Positions 1 to 8,097 of a stretch of DNA of 64,000 nucleotides are shown here, one piece after another. Made by a program: the position numbers and the translations under genes. The stretch comes from a bacterium (GTDB lineage Bacteria > CAIWAD01). The notes beneath the pieces are model-generated. The model was given only the letters and a program-made list of their open reading frames with translations. It searched no databases and was not told the origin of the DNA. The stretch is taken from positions 62,001-126,000 of the forward strand of contig JAUIFJ010000001.1 in NCBI GenBank assembly GCA_030429345.1, given 5' to 3'. Positions within the stretch are counted from its first letter, which is position 1, and each line of letters opens with the position of its first letter.

Positions 1-307
1 GCAGCCTTGCCTGATTTCCAGAAGTGTGAGTCATGCAATTCCTGGTTGTTTCCTGGGATTCCCCGGAGAAGTGTGATTTCACTCGATTGGACGGATAGTA
101 AGGAACCCAATGCGGATTCCTGAGGGATGGATCCCTGCTCATGTACTGATCAACACCGCCAAGAACATCCGCCGTTTGGCGGACAGCTCTCCGCATCCTG
201 CGGAGCCGAAAATTCCGCACCTTCGAAGCGGCGACAAAGAATGTAATACAGTGGAATGAGCAGAAGCTCGAACCGGAGTCCTTCCGGCTGGAGGCGGAAC
301 GAAAGGG
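1..307. other. intergenic leader with two perfect hairpins
   Basis: No convincing gene is seen here. Two perfect stem-loops sit close together: TCCGCC/GGCGGA with a GTTT loop at 168-183, and CTCCGCA/TGCGGAG with a TCC loop at 189-205. They lie downstream of the minus-strand response regulator, about 100 bases past its stop, without a clear T-tract. They could be processing or termination structures, or part of an RNA extending beyond the left edge. Confidence 0.35.
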
Positions 308-715
308 TTAATGCTGCGGCTGCCGGAACCTCATCAGCTGCAGGACGCAGTCGCGCAGCTTGTCGGCGTTGACGGGCTTGGAGAGGAAACGCGCCATCCC
401 CAGGTTGACCAGGTCTTCCACTTCGCGGAAACCGATCACGCCGGAGACGATGATCACGGGCAGGTCCTTGTGGGCTGGGTCTTCCTTGATGCGGCGGATC
501 AGCTCGCGGCCGTCGACCCGGGGCATGCGCATGTCGGTGATCACCAGGTCGATCGGGGTGCCGTTTTCCAGGGTCTCCAGGGCTTTCTCGCCGTCTTCGA
601 CAGGCCAGACCTCGAATCCGGCATTGCGCAGATAGCGCGTCAACAGGTTCCGTGTCGTCGGCTCGTCTTCTGCGAGAAGAATGGTGGTGGCGGCGTAAGC
701 CTCTGGAATTGCCAT
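308..715 (-). CDS. single-domain response regulator (receiver only)
   Basis: A stand-alone CheY-like receiver domain of 135 residues with no output domain. The acidic pair is E16-D17, the predicted phosphoacceptor is D61 in the motif ITDMRMPRVDG, the switch serine is S91 (IIVSG), and the conserved lysine is K113 followed by proline. All key residues are present, so it should be phosphorylatable. Such proteins usually relay phosphate in phosphorelays or bind a motor or another kinase. No kinase is adjacent; the nearest candidates in the window are the chemoreceptor (13.0 kb) and the hybrid kinase (22.2 kb), but pairing is speculation. It is divergent from the TPR-like gene at 941, with a 225-base shared upstream region. 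The start is the ATG at 715. Confidence 0.88.
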   Translation of the reverse strand: MAIPEAYAATTILLAEDEPTTRNLLTRYLRNAGFEVWPVEDGEKALETLENGTPIDLVITDMRMPRVDGRELIRRIKEDPAHKDLPVIIVSGVIGFREVEDLVNLGMARFLSKPVNADKLRDCVLQLMRFRQPQH

Positions 716-940
716 AGGGTGCTATCCTGAAGAAGAGAAGGAGAGAGGAGTCCCACTAGCTCCCATATCGGAACCGACCGGACAGGATTTAGCGCGCCAG
801 CGACATTCTGTCGACTTTTTCAAAGGCAAGACAGAAAAGGCGCAACGGAGCCCTGCCGATAGAACCCGTACCCCGGCGGGAACTCATGCTTTGCTGACAG
901 CATTTCATCATCTTTGCGGACAACCATTTGCGAGCGAGCC

Positions 941-1372
941 ATGTACCGGATCCTGATCCTCTTCCTCTTCGCCCTCTCAGTCCAGGCACAGGACGGCAGT
1001 CCCTCCGAGCGCTACGGGGAAGCCCTTTCGACCTTCCAGGCGCGGCTCTACACGAATGCCGAAGCCGACTTCCGCGCGCTGCTGGCCGATCCTGCCCTGC
1101 CGGCGAGTCTTCGCGACAACTGCTGGTACTGGATCGGGGAATGCCGCTACGCCGAGGGCGCCTGGCTGGACGCGCTGGCCGAATTCAGCCGCGTTGCCGG
1201 CTGGCCGGGAAGCAACAAGCGCGAAGCGGCGCAGCTGAAGATCATCCTCTGCTGGCAGAACATGGATGAGAAAGCCGAAGCCTGCCGCCAGGCGGAAAAG
1301 CTGCAGAAGCTCTGGCCCGGCGGAGAGTACATCGACCAGGCGGATCGCCTGGTGCGTCTGAACTGCAACTAG
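941..1372 (+). CDS. exported TPR-like protein (YbgF/CpoB C-terminal-like)
   Basis: The first ATG-initiated frame that gives a signal peptide starts at 941: a short basic start, a hydrophobic run (ILILFLFALSV) and a probable cleavage after AQA. The mature part of about 125 residues is alpha-helical with TPR-like spacing (paired helices around residues 25-60 and 65-95, each with A/Y/W packing positions). It resembles the tail of YbgF/CpoB proteins, which act in the periplasm with the Tol-Pal system or in peptidoglycan coordination. That assignment is by pattern only. It lies 18 bases upstream of an M23 endopeptidase gene on the same strand, so the two probably form an operon, which fits a cell-wall role. 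Confidence 0.65.
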   Translation: MYRILILFLFALSVQAQDGSPSERYGEALSTFQARLYTNAEADFRALLADPALPASLRDNCWYWIGECRYAEGAWLDALAEFSRVAGWPGSNKREAAQLKIILCWQNMDEKAEACRQAEKLQKLWPGGEYIDQADRLVRLNCN

Positions 1373-1390
1373 CCCGGACCCTGCCTTCCC

Positions 1391-3376
1391 TTGTCTTCCA
1401 CCAAGCTCTTCCTCACGCTCCTGGCAAGCCTCTGCCTTCTTGCGCCCGATTCGCGGGCCGAGGATCTACCGGATCTCCCCCCGCGCATCCAGCCTCCCCC
1501 CGTGCCCAGCGAGCAGCCGGACTGGATCTGTGATCACACCCGCCGGCTGACCAGCACCTTCTGCGAACTGCGGGGACGAAGGTATCACGCCGGCATCGAC
1601 TTGAGCACGCACGGCGGCGTAGGCCTGGAGCTGAAAGCGCCGGCGGATGTGGAAGTCGTGCGCATTTCCGCCGGCTTCTGGGGCTACGGCAAGCAGCTCA
1701 TGCTGCAGGACGAGGAAGGGCGCCAATACCTTTTCGCCCACCTGCTGGATTTCCGCGCCGACCTGGAAGACTACCTGCTCGAACACCAGCTGCGCGCGGA
1801 TCGCTATCGGCAGACCCTCTATCCTCCCGCCGGCCGCTTCCGCATTGCCCGCGGCGAGGTCTTCGCCCGCAGCGGTGACACAGGCTCCGGCCCGCCTCAC
1901 ATTCACATGGAAGTGCGCCGCGGCGGTTCCGTGGCCATCAATCCGCTACTGCAGGGATTCGGCCTGCCGGATTCCCGTCCACCCGAACTGGTCGAACTGG
2001 CGCTCTTCCCCGCGCAACACGGCGTAACCATCGAGGGCGGGCACCTGCCGCTGGTGCTGAAGCCGGAAAAGGATGGCTGGCAAGTGCGCAGCAGCGGACC
2101 GGTCTGGCTGGCCCTGCGCTGCCAGGACCGCATCAACGGCAGCAGCAGCCGGCTGGCTCCCTGGCGCATCGAGATCCTCCAGCAGGACAGTCTGCTCTTT
2201 CGCACGACCTTCGAGGAACTGCCCTTCGCCATGAATCACCAGGTCTGTGAGGAAGTCAATCGCTGGCTGCAGCTGCGCGAGAACAAGGTCTTCCACAACC
2301 TGATCCAGCCCGCCGGCGAGCTGCCCTTCGTGAGCCATCCGGATCCCGCGGAGACGCACGGCCCGGCGAGCCTGAGCCTCGATCCCGCGCAGAGCCCGGA
2401 ACTGATCCTGCGTGTGACAGATACGGTAGGCAACACCTCCGAAGCCCTGCTGCGGCTTCTGCCCGAAGATCCTGTGAAGCCGACACGGCAGGCTTCTGCT
2501 CCCTCCGTGAAGAGCCTCGAGATTCCCTGGAACCTGGACGAGCTCTGGCTGAGAGACGACACGGGAGTGCTGGGCGCTGCCTGGATGCATCACGGCCTGC
2601 AGCTGTCGGTACTGAAGAACGGGATCGAGAAAAGCTCGCCTCTTGCCCTGCGCGAAGGCGAAGGCAGCCTGGCCTTCCAGCTGACGGAATCGGACAGCAG
2701 CCTGGCCTTTCGCGCCCAGGCAGGGGAGTCGCGCAGCGACAGCCCGCTCTGGCACCTGCGCAGGCTGCGCGCCGGCCAGCCGGATCTGTATACGCTGGAG
2801 CTGGAGCAGGGACGCGCGCTGATCGGCAGCGAACGAAACAGCGTCGTAGAGGACCAGTGGATGCTGCTGCGGGAAGACTCCAGCGGCGTAGAGATCGGCC
2901 CCCTGAACCTGCGCCTGGTGCAGGAAGCGACCCTGGCGCTGCCTGTGCCCGATTCGCTGGCCCGGGCGCACACGCTGGGCAAGGCGGCGATCTACCACAA
3001 CGACGACGGCGACTGGGACTGGGCCGGCGGCGAGAGCTTCGGCGAAAGCCTCTCCGCGGAAATCGCCTGGCCTGGGCGGTATACGATCCTCGCCGACACC
3101 ACCGCGCCGCGGATCACGCCGCGCGGCAAGTGGCTGCCGGTCGCTTCCGTGTCGCCGGTCATCTCCTTCCGCTGCCGCGACGAGCGCTCGGGAGTGGCCG
3201 ATGTGCGCATGTGGATCGACGGCAAGCGCGTCATGGCCCGCTACGACCCGGAAGGCGATCGCGTACTCTACCGCCCGCGCCTCAACCTGCGCCCCGGCGA
3301 GCACGAACTGCGCATCGAAGCCGAGGACCGCTGCGGCAACCGCAGCGACATGAGCCTGGGCTTCCGGGTGGAATAG
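1391..3376 (+). CDS. exported M23 (LytM) family metallopeptidase with long beta-rich C-terminus
   Basis: A 661-residue exported protein. The signal peptide covers about residues 1-23. An M23/LytM domain follows (about 45-190) with its zinc and catalytic residues intact: H66 and D70 in HAGID, H117 in FAHLL, and the HxH pair H170/H172 in PPHIHMEV. Active members cut peptide cross-links in peptidoglycan. The remaining 470 residues look like several beta-sandwich domains, ending with an Ig-like segment rich in R/D/G; this is much longer than classical M23 enzymes. It does not end in a T9SS sorting motif. TTG at 1391 is the only start upstream of the signal sequence, since no ATG precedes it in frame after the previous stop; no strong ribosome site is visible, suggesting coupling to the upstream gene. 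Confidence 0.85.
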   Translation: MSSTKLFLTLLASLCLLAPDSRAEDLPDLPPRIQPPPVPSEQPDWICDHTRRLTSTFCELRGRRYHAGIDLSTHGGVGLELKAPADVEVVRISAGFWGYGKQLMLQDEEGRQYLFAHLLDFRADLEDYLLEHQLRADRYRQTLYPPAGRFRIARGEVFARSGDTGSGPPHIHMEVRRGGSVAINPLLQGFGLPDSRPPELVELALFPAQHGVTIEGGHLPLVLKPEKDGWQVRSSGPVWLALRCQDRINGSSSRLAPWRIEILQQDSLLFRTTFEELPFAMNHQVCEEVNRWLQLRENKVFHNLIQPAGELPFVSHPDPAETHGPASLSLDPAQSPELILRVTDTVGNTSEALLRLLPEDPVKPTRQASAPSVKSLEIPWNLDELWLRDDTGVLGAAWMHHGLQLSVLKNGIEKSSPLALREGEGSLAFQLTESDSSLAFRAQAGESRSDSPLWHLRRLRAGQPDLYTLELEQGRALIGSERNSVVEDQWMLLREDSSGVEIGPLNLRLVQEATLALPVPDSLARAHTLGKAAIYHNDDGDWDWAGGESFGESLSAEIAWPGRYTILADTTAPRITPRGKWLPVASVSPVISFRCRDERSGVADVRMWIDGKRVMARYDPEGDRVLYRPRLNLRPGEHELRIEAEDRCGNRSDMSLGFRVE

Positions 3377-3392
3377 GGCAGCGGCCCCTATT
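3372..3392. terminator. short inverted repeat between convergent genes
   Basis: AATAGGGC and GCCCCTATT pair (one bulged C) across the 11-base gap between the convergent M23 and protease genes. It overlaps both stop codons and could terminate in either direction, but no T-tract is obvious. Confidence 0.3.
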
Positions 3393-6300
3393 TCAGCAGG
3401 GTCATCTTCCTTGCCGCGCTGAAATCCCCCGCATGCAGCCTTAGCAGGTAGATGCCGCTGGAAAGCGCGGAGGCGTCGAAGCCCTGCGTGTGCTCTCCGG
3501 CGGGAAGCCGCTCTCCCTGAAGCAGACTGGCCACCTTCTGCCCTTGCAGATTGTAGACCTCCAGCCGTACCGTCCGGCTTTCGGCCAGGGAGAAGGCGAT
3601 GCGTGTCACGGGATTGAAGGGGTTGGGAACCGGCGCCTCCAGGGCGAAGCTTGCCGGTCGCGTATTCTCGTCTACGGAGACGGCGCCCACATGAAGATGC
3701 ACCGCCACACGGACCGGCTCCTGGCCCGTGTTGGCGCTCAGGACGACTTCGCCCTCGTAGTCGCCTTCCGGCAGCAGGCCGTTGATGGAATTGTAGACCT
3801 GCATCGGCAGATCGATCCCGCTTCCACCGGCCAGGATGCCGCTGCGCTGGGGCAGCTGCAGCCAGATCGGCGGCAGGATGTGTACGGCGTAGTCGTTCAC
3901 CGAACGCTCCATATGCTGTACGACAAATCCCAGGTCGTTTTCCGGTCCCTGCAGGCCGACGGTTCCCGAATCGCTGTCATCATCCGTAGCAGCCATGTCG
4001 CCATACTGCAGCGTGATCCGTCCGTTGGCCTCGAGGATGATCTGGAAAGTGAAGGGCCCGCCGTACTGTCCCTGGTTGTAGTGCGGCGCCTCGACCCAGG
4101 AAACGACCAGGCTGTCCCCGGACGCGTGGCGGAAGACATGCCCCTCCAGGTTGTCGTCTCCAAGAAGGTCGTCCCACCAGCCGCAGATCGCGTTCTCCGG
4201 CGCTTGCCCGCTCGGCATGGCGCCGCCGCTGTTGTTCCAGTGGTTCGCGTCATCCGTGAAGGAGATGTAGCCGTTGGGAGCGATGTAGTACGAGTCGTGC
4301 GTTTCCCCGTAGAAGGGGAAAGCGAAGGGAAGATCGAAGGGGCCGACGGGCGCGTCGTTCTGGACGAAGGCGACGGCGCCTCCCTCCTGCGTGATGTCCC
4401 GGAAAGCGACCTCCGGCCCGCCGGGCTCCTCGCTGTCGAGCCAGGTGTAGCCGAAGATGTCCGGTCCGCCGTCTTCGCGCGAACCGGAAGGACGCAGGGG
4501 CGTCAGCCCCTCGGGCAGCCAGTCGCCCAGGCTTTCCGCGCGCGCGCTCCAGCTGAGCAGTCCGTCGCCCGTGTTCGAAAAGGTGATGCTTCCCTCCGCC
4601 GTGTCCTCTTCGTCCGGGCTCAGCGTGAACCACAGGGGCGCGGGATCCACGGACAGGACCGCGTCCCCGGCAATGGAGGCGTCGCGGGTCGTGAAGCGGA
4701 TCGCGCGGACATCCGTGATCGGCTGGGCGGTCGGGTCCCAGGAATTGTAGTTGGTCAGGGTCAGCCCGACCCTTCCCGTGTGATCCTCGATGCCGATCGT
4801 GCAGTAGGGAAAGTCCTGGGCGTTCGTCTGGCTGTTGTTGAAGAGCTGGTATTGCATCACGAACTCGCCGTCACCGGTCGGGGTCGGGTAGACGGCGGGG
4901 TCGAGCAGGATCAGCTGGAAGGTGTTGATCTGGTTGTTCGAGTTTGTTCGCATGCGGTACCACTCGACGACGAAGAGGCCGGATTCGGGGAAAGAGGCCG
5001 TCGCCACCTGGGCATCGCCGATCAGCTTGTGGTCGTCCCACATGACGCCGATCATCGCTTCCGGCCCCATGCCGACGGGCATGTAGTGGTTGCGGAAGTC
5101 GCACTCCAGGTGCGCGTTGGTCCCGAAGGCCACGAAGCCGTTGGAGCACACGCTCATTTCATCATAGCTGCGGCCGTAGTACGTGAAGGGGAAGGGCAGA
5201 TCGACCATACGCGCGTCGTCCTGCTCGTCACCATGGTCGTCGAGCACCAGCTCGATTCCCGAACCGCCGGCGTTCGGCGCGATCTCGTTCCAGCCGTACT
5301 CCAGGGCCAGCGGCCAGTCGTCGTCGTCCTCGTAGGCATAGTAGCCGTAGGCGTCCGGACCGGTAGGCTCGGTGGGCTGTCCCAGTCCGACGCGCACGGG
5401 CAAATGCATCTCGCTCCAGGGGCCCTCGGGCGAGGTCCAGCGCACAAGCAGCGACTCCGTGTACCCGGGGACGGCATCCCCGGAGGCGGTCACATAGAAC
5501 TGCAGGTCCGTCGTCGTCTCGCCCGCGGCAAGCGTGAGACTTTCCGTGCCGCTGGCGACACTGAGCGGAGAACCCTCCGGAAAGCCGGACAGGATCTCAA
5601 GGTCCACCGCGTCCGCCGTTCCCGCATTGAGCACCTCGAAGGCGATCAGCTCCGTGTTCCCCGGCTCCAGGGTCTGCTGCCAGGGGTTGTGATCCAGCAG
5701 GACAAGGTGCGGACTGGCCAAGTCGAGTTCCTCGGAGAACTCCGCCAGCACCGTCTCGTCGCTGCGCAGCGTCAAGCGCAGGTCCAGGAGGTCGTGATCC
5801 ACCAGGGTCGGGAAGAGACTGAAGACGAAAGGACTGTTGATGAAGGCCGCCTCGGCCGGCCCCAGGTCAGGCAGGGGCTGTGTGGCGGTCGTGACGACAC
5901 CCGCCCCGTCTTCCAGCTCCAGCTCCAGGCTGAGGTTGCTCAGCGGCATGCCCATCGCCTGGACGCGCACGTTCAGCTCATAGTCGCCGCCGGGCACCAG
6001 CGGGCCGGTGTGATCCAGAACCTGCAGGGCCGTCACCTCGGGCAGCAGGTCGCCGCCGATCGACAGGTCCTCGAGGGCCGGCAGGAAGTCGGCCTTGCTG
6101 GCCGTGATCTGTAAAGGCTGGAACTCGTCCAGCTCGGGCAGGGCAAAGGTGATCCATCCTTCGGCATCGCTCGTGCCGAGCAACTGGAAGCCTCCCGGCT
6201 GGCTCAGGCAGACCGCCGCTCCCTCGACGGGTGGCCCCAGGGCATCGATCACCTGCAGGCTGAGCGAGGTGGCATTGGAGGCGAGCACATCCGGAGTTTC

Positions 6301-8022
6301 GATGATCGCAAGATAGTCCGGAACACCCAGCCAGACCGGCATGCCGGGGTCGCCCATCAGGTTGGCCCAGTAGCTGAAGCTGTTGACATTGGGGTCCCCG
6401 GAGGGCAGCGTGCGATAGAGTTCGTACTTGCCGCGAAACATGGCCGTGCCCACTTCGCGAATGTCGTAATGCAGCAGCGCCGAATAGAAGCCGCCGCAGA
6501 CCAGGTTGTTGTAGGCCGTGTGCGTGTTCAGAGTGCAGAAGCCCATGGCCGCGGCGCCCCCGCCGGGAGTGGCCGGATTGCCGGCGCGCAGGAAGGCTTC
6601 CGTGAAACAAGGATCCTGGCTGTTGAAGGTTCCGGATCCACAAGTGAAGATCACGGAAATCGGCGTGCGATTGCCCTGGGCCAGCGACAGGACCTGGTTC
6701 GTGTTCAGTCCCTCCATGCCGTAATAGCCGCGATAAGTGTGGAAACTGATGCCGGCGTTGTACCAGCCGTATACATAACTGGGACTGTTGGCGCAGAAAG
6801 CCGTGTCGATCTGCGTGTAGCCGTGGTCGTTGACCATGTCGATGGCCACGCTGCGCGAGAGCTGGCTCATGCTCAGGCCGCAGTGGCCGGCCCCCGTCAG
6901 GAAGGAGGCGCGCTGCAGCCAGTCCGTGTTCAGCATCTCCGGATCGAGCTCGTAGGCCAGGATCTTGTTGAAGATCGTCGTCATCGAGGTCGAGTTGCGC
7001 GCCGGAATCCGACCGACGACCAGGTCCGCCAGCACGTCCCCCGTGATGTTGGCGTAGTAGTGGTCGTACTGGTTGCCGTGTGTCGGCAGATTGTAGCTGC
7101 CGCCGTCCGCGTCTCCCAGCAGGAACACATAGTCCGGCGGCGTGTCACTGTTGTAGGCCTCGACGATCGCGGCGCGAATGCCGGTGGTGGTGAAGGACAG
7201 GTCGGCCTCTGTCAGCTGGTCCACCGGGTGGCCCTTGCGGTTCTTCCAGGCCAGCCAGTTCTGGAAGGCAGGATTCGACTGGGCGACCGCCGAGCCGATC
7301 ACCAGGTAGCGCAGCGGCAGGGACGGCGACTCCCAGCCGATCTCGCTCAGAGCTCCCTCCGCGGAAGGCGGCAGGAGCACCTGGTCCCGCAGGAAACCGC
7401 TGAAGAGCGAAGAGGCGGGCATTTCGCGCTGCAGCTCGTTGATGGAGGGTTCCGTGTTGTACTCCACGACCAGCTCGACGCGGCGCAGGGCCTGCAGTTC
7501 CCGGCTGACCGGATTCCAGCGCAGGGGATGCAGGTCGAGCTTCAGAAGGCGTGTATCACGCAGCAACATCGGTTCTCCGATGCGCGCCGTCGCCTCCGGC
7601 CAGAAGGCGTCCCGCGCATAGAGCTCCTCGTCCTCGATCCAGGGAAGCGGCAGGTCCGCCGGGGTATGCAGCCGTTCCTGTTCCGGCGTGATCCAGGCGC
7701 TGGGCATGGACTCCCACTGCTCCTCGACCACGACCAGTTCCGCGCCGCCTGTCGCCGGCATGGCCAGCAGACGGCTGATCAGCGGCAGGTCCGGCGCGCC
7801 CGGCCGGCCGATGGAAGCGCCTTCCTCGATCCGGTAGACCCACTCGGCATCTTCCTGCACAAGCTCCGGCAGAGGCAGATCCATGCTGAGCCGCAGCCCG
7901 TCCTCCGCCGGATGCCAGTCGATGATTTCGTGTGCCAGGGAAGGGGCGCCGGTCGCAGGTGCGGAAGACGCAAGGGCTCCGCACAATAGCAGGGCGCAGG
8001 GAAACGGACTGGATCGAAACAT
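3388..8022 (-). CDS. gingipain-like C25 cysteine protease with T9SS sorting domain (copy A)
   Basis: A secreted 1,544-residue protease. Layout: signal peptide (1-25), a propeptide-like region (30-230), a peptidase C25 domain (about 235-570), Ig-like segments, two related beta-sandwich modules (around 900-1120 and 1190-1390, each with an NGF/Y...F and WWDDL- or MWDDH-type motif), and a C-terminal T9SS type A sorting domain (about 1465-1544) with NPFNP and a GIYLLRL strand. The likely catalytic pair is H428 (SFHTYRG) and C461 (VIFTCGSG), placed as in gingipains. The cell probably secretes it through the T9SS and anchors or releases it after cleavage of the sorting domain. ATG at 8022 has AAGAGG seven bases upstream. 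It is a clear paralogue of the gene at 8098-12744, in tandem on the same strand. Confidence 0.9.
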   Translation of the reverse strand: MFRSSPFPCALLLCGALASSAPATGAPSLAHEIIDWHPAEDGLRLSMDLPLPELVQEDAEWVYRIEEGASIGRPGAPDLPLISRLLAMPATGGAELVVVEEQWESMPSAWITPEQERLHTPADLPLPWIEDEELYARDAFWPEATARIGEPMLLRDTRLLKLDLHPLRWNPVSRELQALRRVELVVEYNTEPSINELQREMPASSLFSGFLRDQVLLPPSAEGALSEIGWESPSLPLRYLVIGSAVAQSNPAFQNWLAWKNRKGHPVDQLTEADLSFTTTGIRAAIVEAYNSDTPPDYVFLLGDADGGSYNLPTHGNQYDHYYANITGDVLADLVVGRIPARNSTSMTTIFNKILAYELDPEMLNTDWLQRASFLTGAGHCGLSMSQLSRSVAIDMVNDHGYTQIDTAFCANSPSYVYGWYNAGISFHTYRGYYGMEGLNTNQVLSLAQGNRTPISVIFTCGSGTFNSQDPCFTEAFLRAGNPATPGGGAAAMGFCTLNTHTAYNNLVCGGFYSALLHYDIREVGTAMFRGKYELYRTLPSGDPNVNSFSYWANLMGDPGMPVWLGVPDYLAIIETPDVLASNATSLSLQVIDALGPPVEGAAVCLSQPGGFQLLGTSDAEGWITFALPELDEFQPLQITASKADFLPALEDLSIGGDLLPEVTALQVLDHTGPLVPGGDYELNVRVQAMGMPLSNLSLELELEDGAGVVTTATQPLPDLGPAEAAFINSPFVFSLFPTLVDHDLLDLRLTLRSDETVLAEFSEELDLASPHLVLLDHNPWQQTLEPGNTELIAFEVLNAGTADAVDLEILSGFPEGSPLSVASGTESLTLAAGETTTDLQFYVTASGDAVPGYTESLLVRWTSPEGPWSEMHLPVRVGLGQPTEPTGPDAYGYYAYEDDDDWPLALEYGWNEIAPNAGGSGIELVLDDHGDEQDDARMVDLPFPFTYYGRSYDEMSVCSNGFVAFGTNAHLECDFRNHYMPVGMGPEAMIGVMWDDHKLIGDAQVATASFPESGLFVVEWYRMRTNSNNQINTFQLILLDPAVYPTPTGDGEFVMQYQLFNNSQTNAQDFPYCTIGIEDHTGRVGLTLTNYNSWDPTAQPITDVRAIRFTTRDASIAGDAVLSVDPAPLWFTLSPDEEDTAEGSITFSNTGDGLLSWSARAESLGDWLPEGLTPLRPSGSREDGGPDIFGYTWLDSEEPGGPEVAFRDITQEGGAVAFVQNDAPVGPFDLPFAFPFYGETHDSYYIAPNGYISFTDDANHWNNSGGAMPSGQAPENAICGWWDDLLGDDNLEGHVFRHASGDSLVVSWVEAPHYNQGQYGGPFTFQIILEANGRITLQYGDMAATDDDSDSGTVGLQGPENDLGFVVQHMERSVNDYAVHILPPIWLQLPQRSGILAGGSGIDLPMQVYNSINGLLPEGDYEGEVVLSANTGQEPVRVAVHLHVGAVSVDENTRPASFALEAPVPNPFNPVTRIAFSLAESRTVRLEVYNLQGQKVASLLQGERLPAGEHTQGFDASALSSGIYLLRLHAGDFSAARKMTLLK

Positions 8023-8062
8023 GGTACCTCTTGTTTCCGGCGGACTCGAAGGCCCGAAAGCA

Positions 8063-8090
8063 GAACGCGGACCCTGCCGGGTCCGCGTTC
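8063..8090 (-). terminator. hairpin terminator between the two C25 protease genes
   Basis: A perfect 12-bp stem, GAACGCGGACCC with GGGTCCGCGTTC, and a four-base loop, just after the stop of copy B and before the start of copy A. On the minus strand it is followed by a weak T-rich stretch (CTGCTTTC). Termination here would let the two paralogues be expressed independently. Confidence 0.65.
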
Positions 8091-8097
8091 TCGTGTT

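Noticed and set aside
3490-6114. 874-codon open frame antisense to protease copy A
   Set aside because: It mirrors the GC-rich codon pattern of the real gene; no signal peptide, family motif or ribosome site, and the sense strand encodes a clear C25 protein.
3388-8022. Assignment of a C25 copy as PorU, the T9SS sortase
   Set aside because: PorU belongs to the same C25 family, but both copies here end in their own sorting domain and exist as a tandem pair, which fits secreted cargo better.
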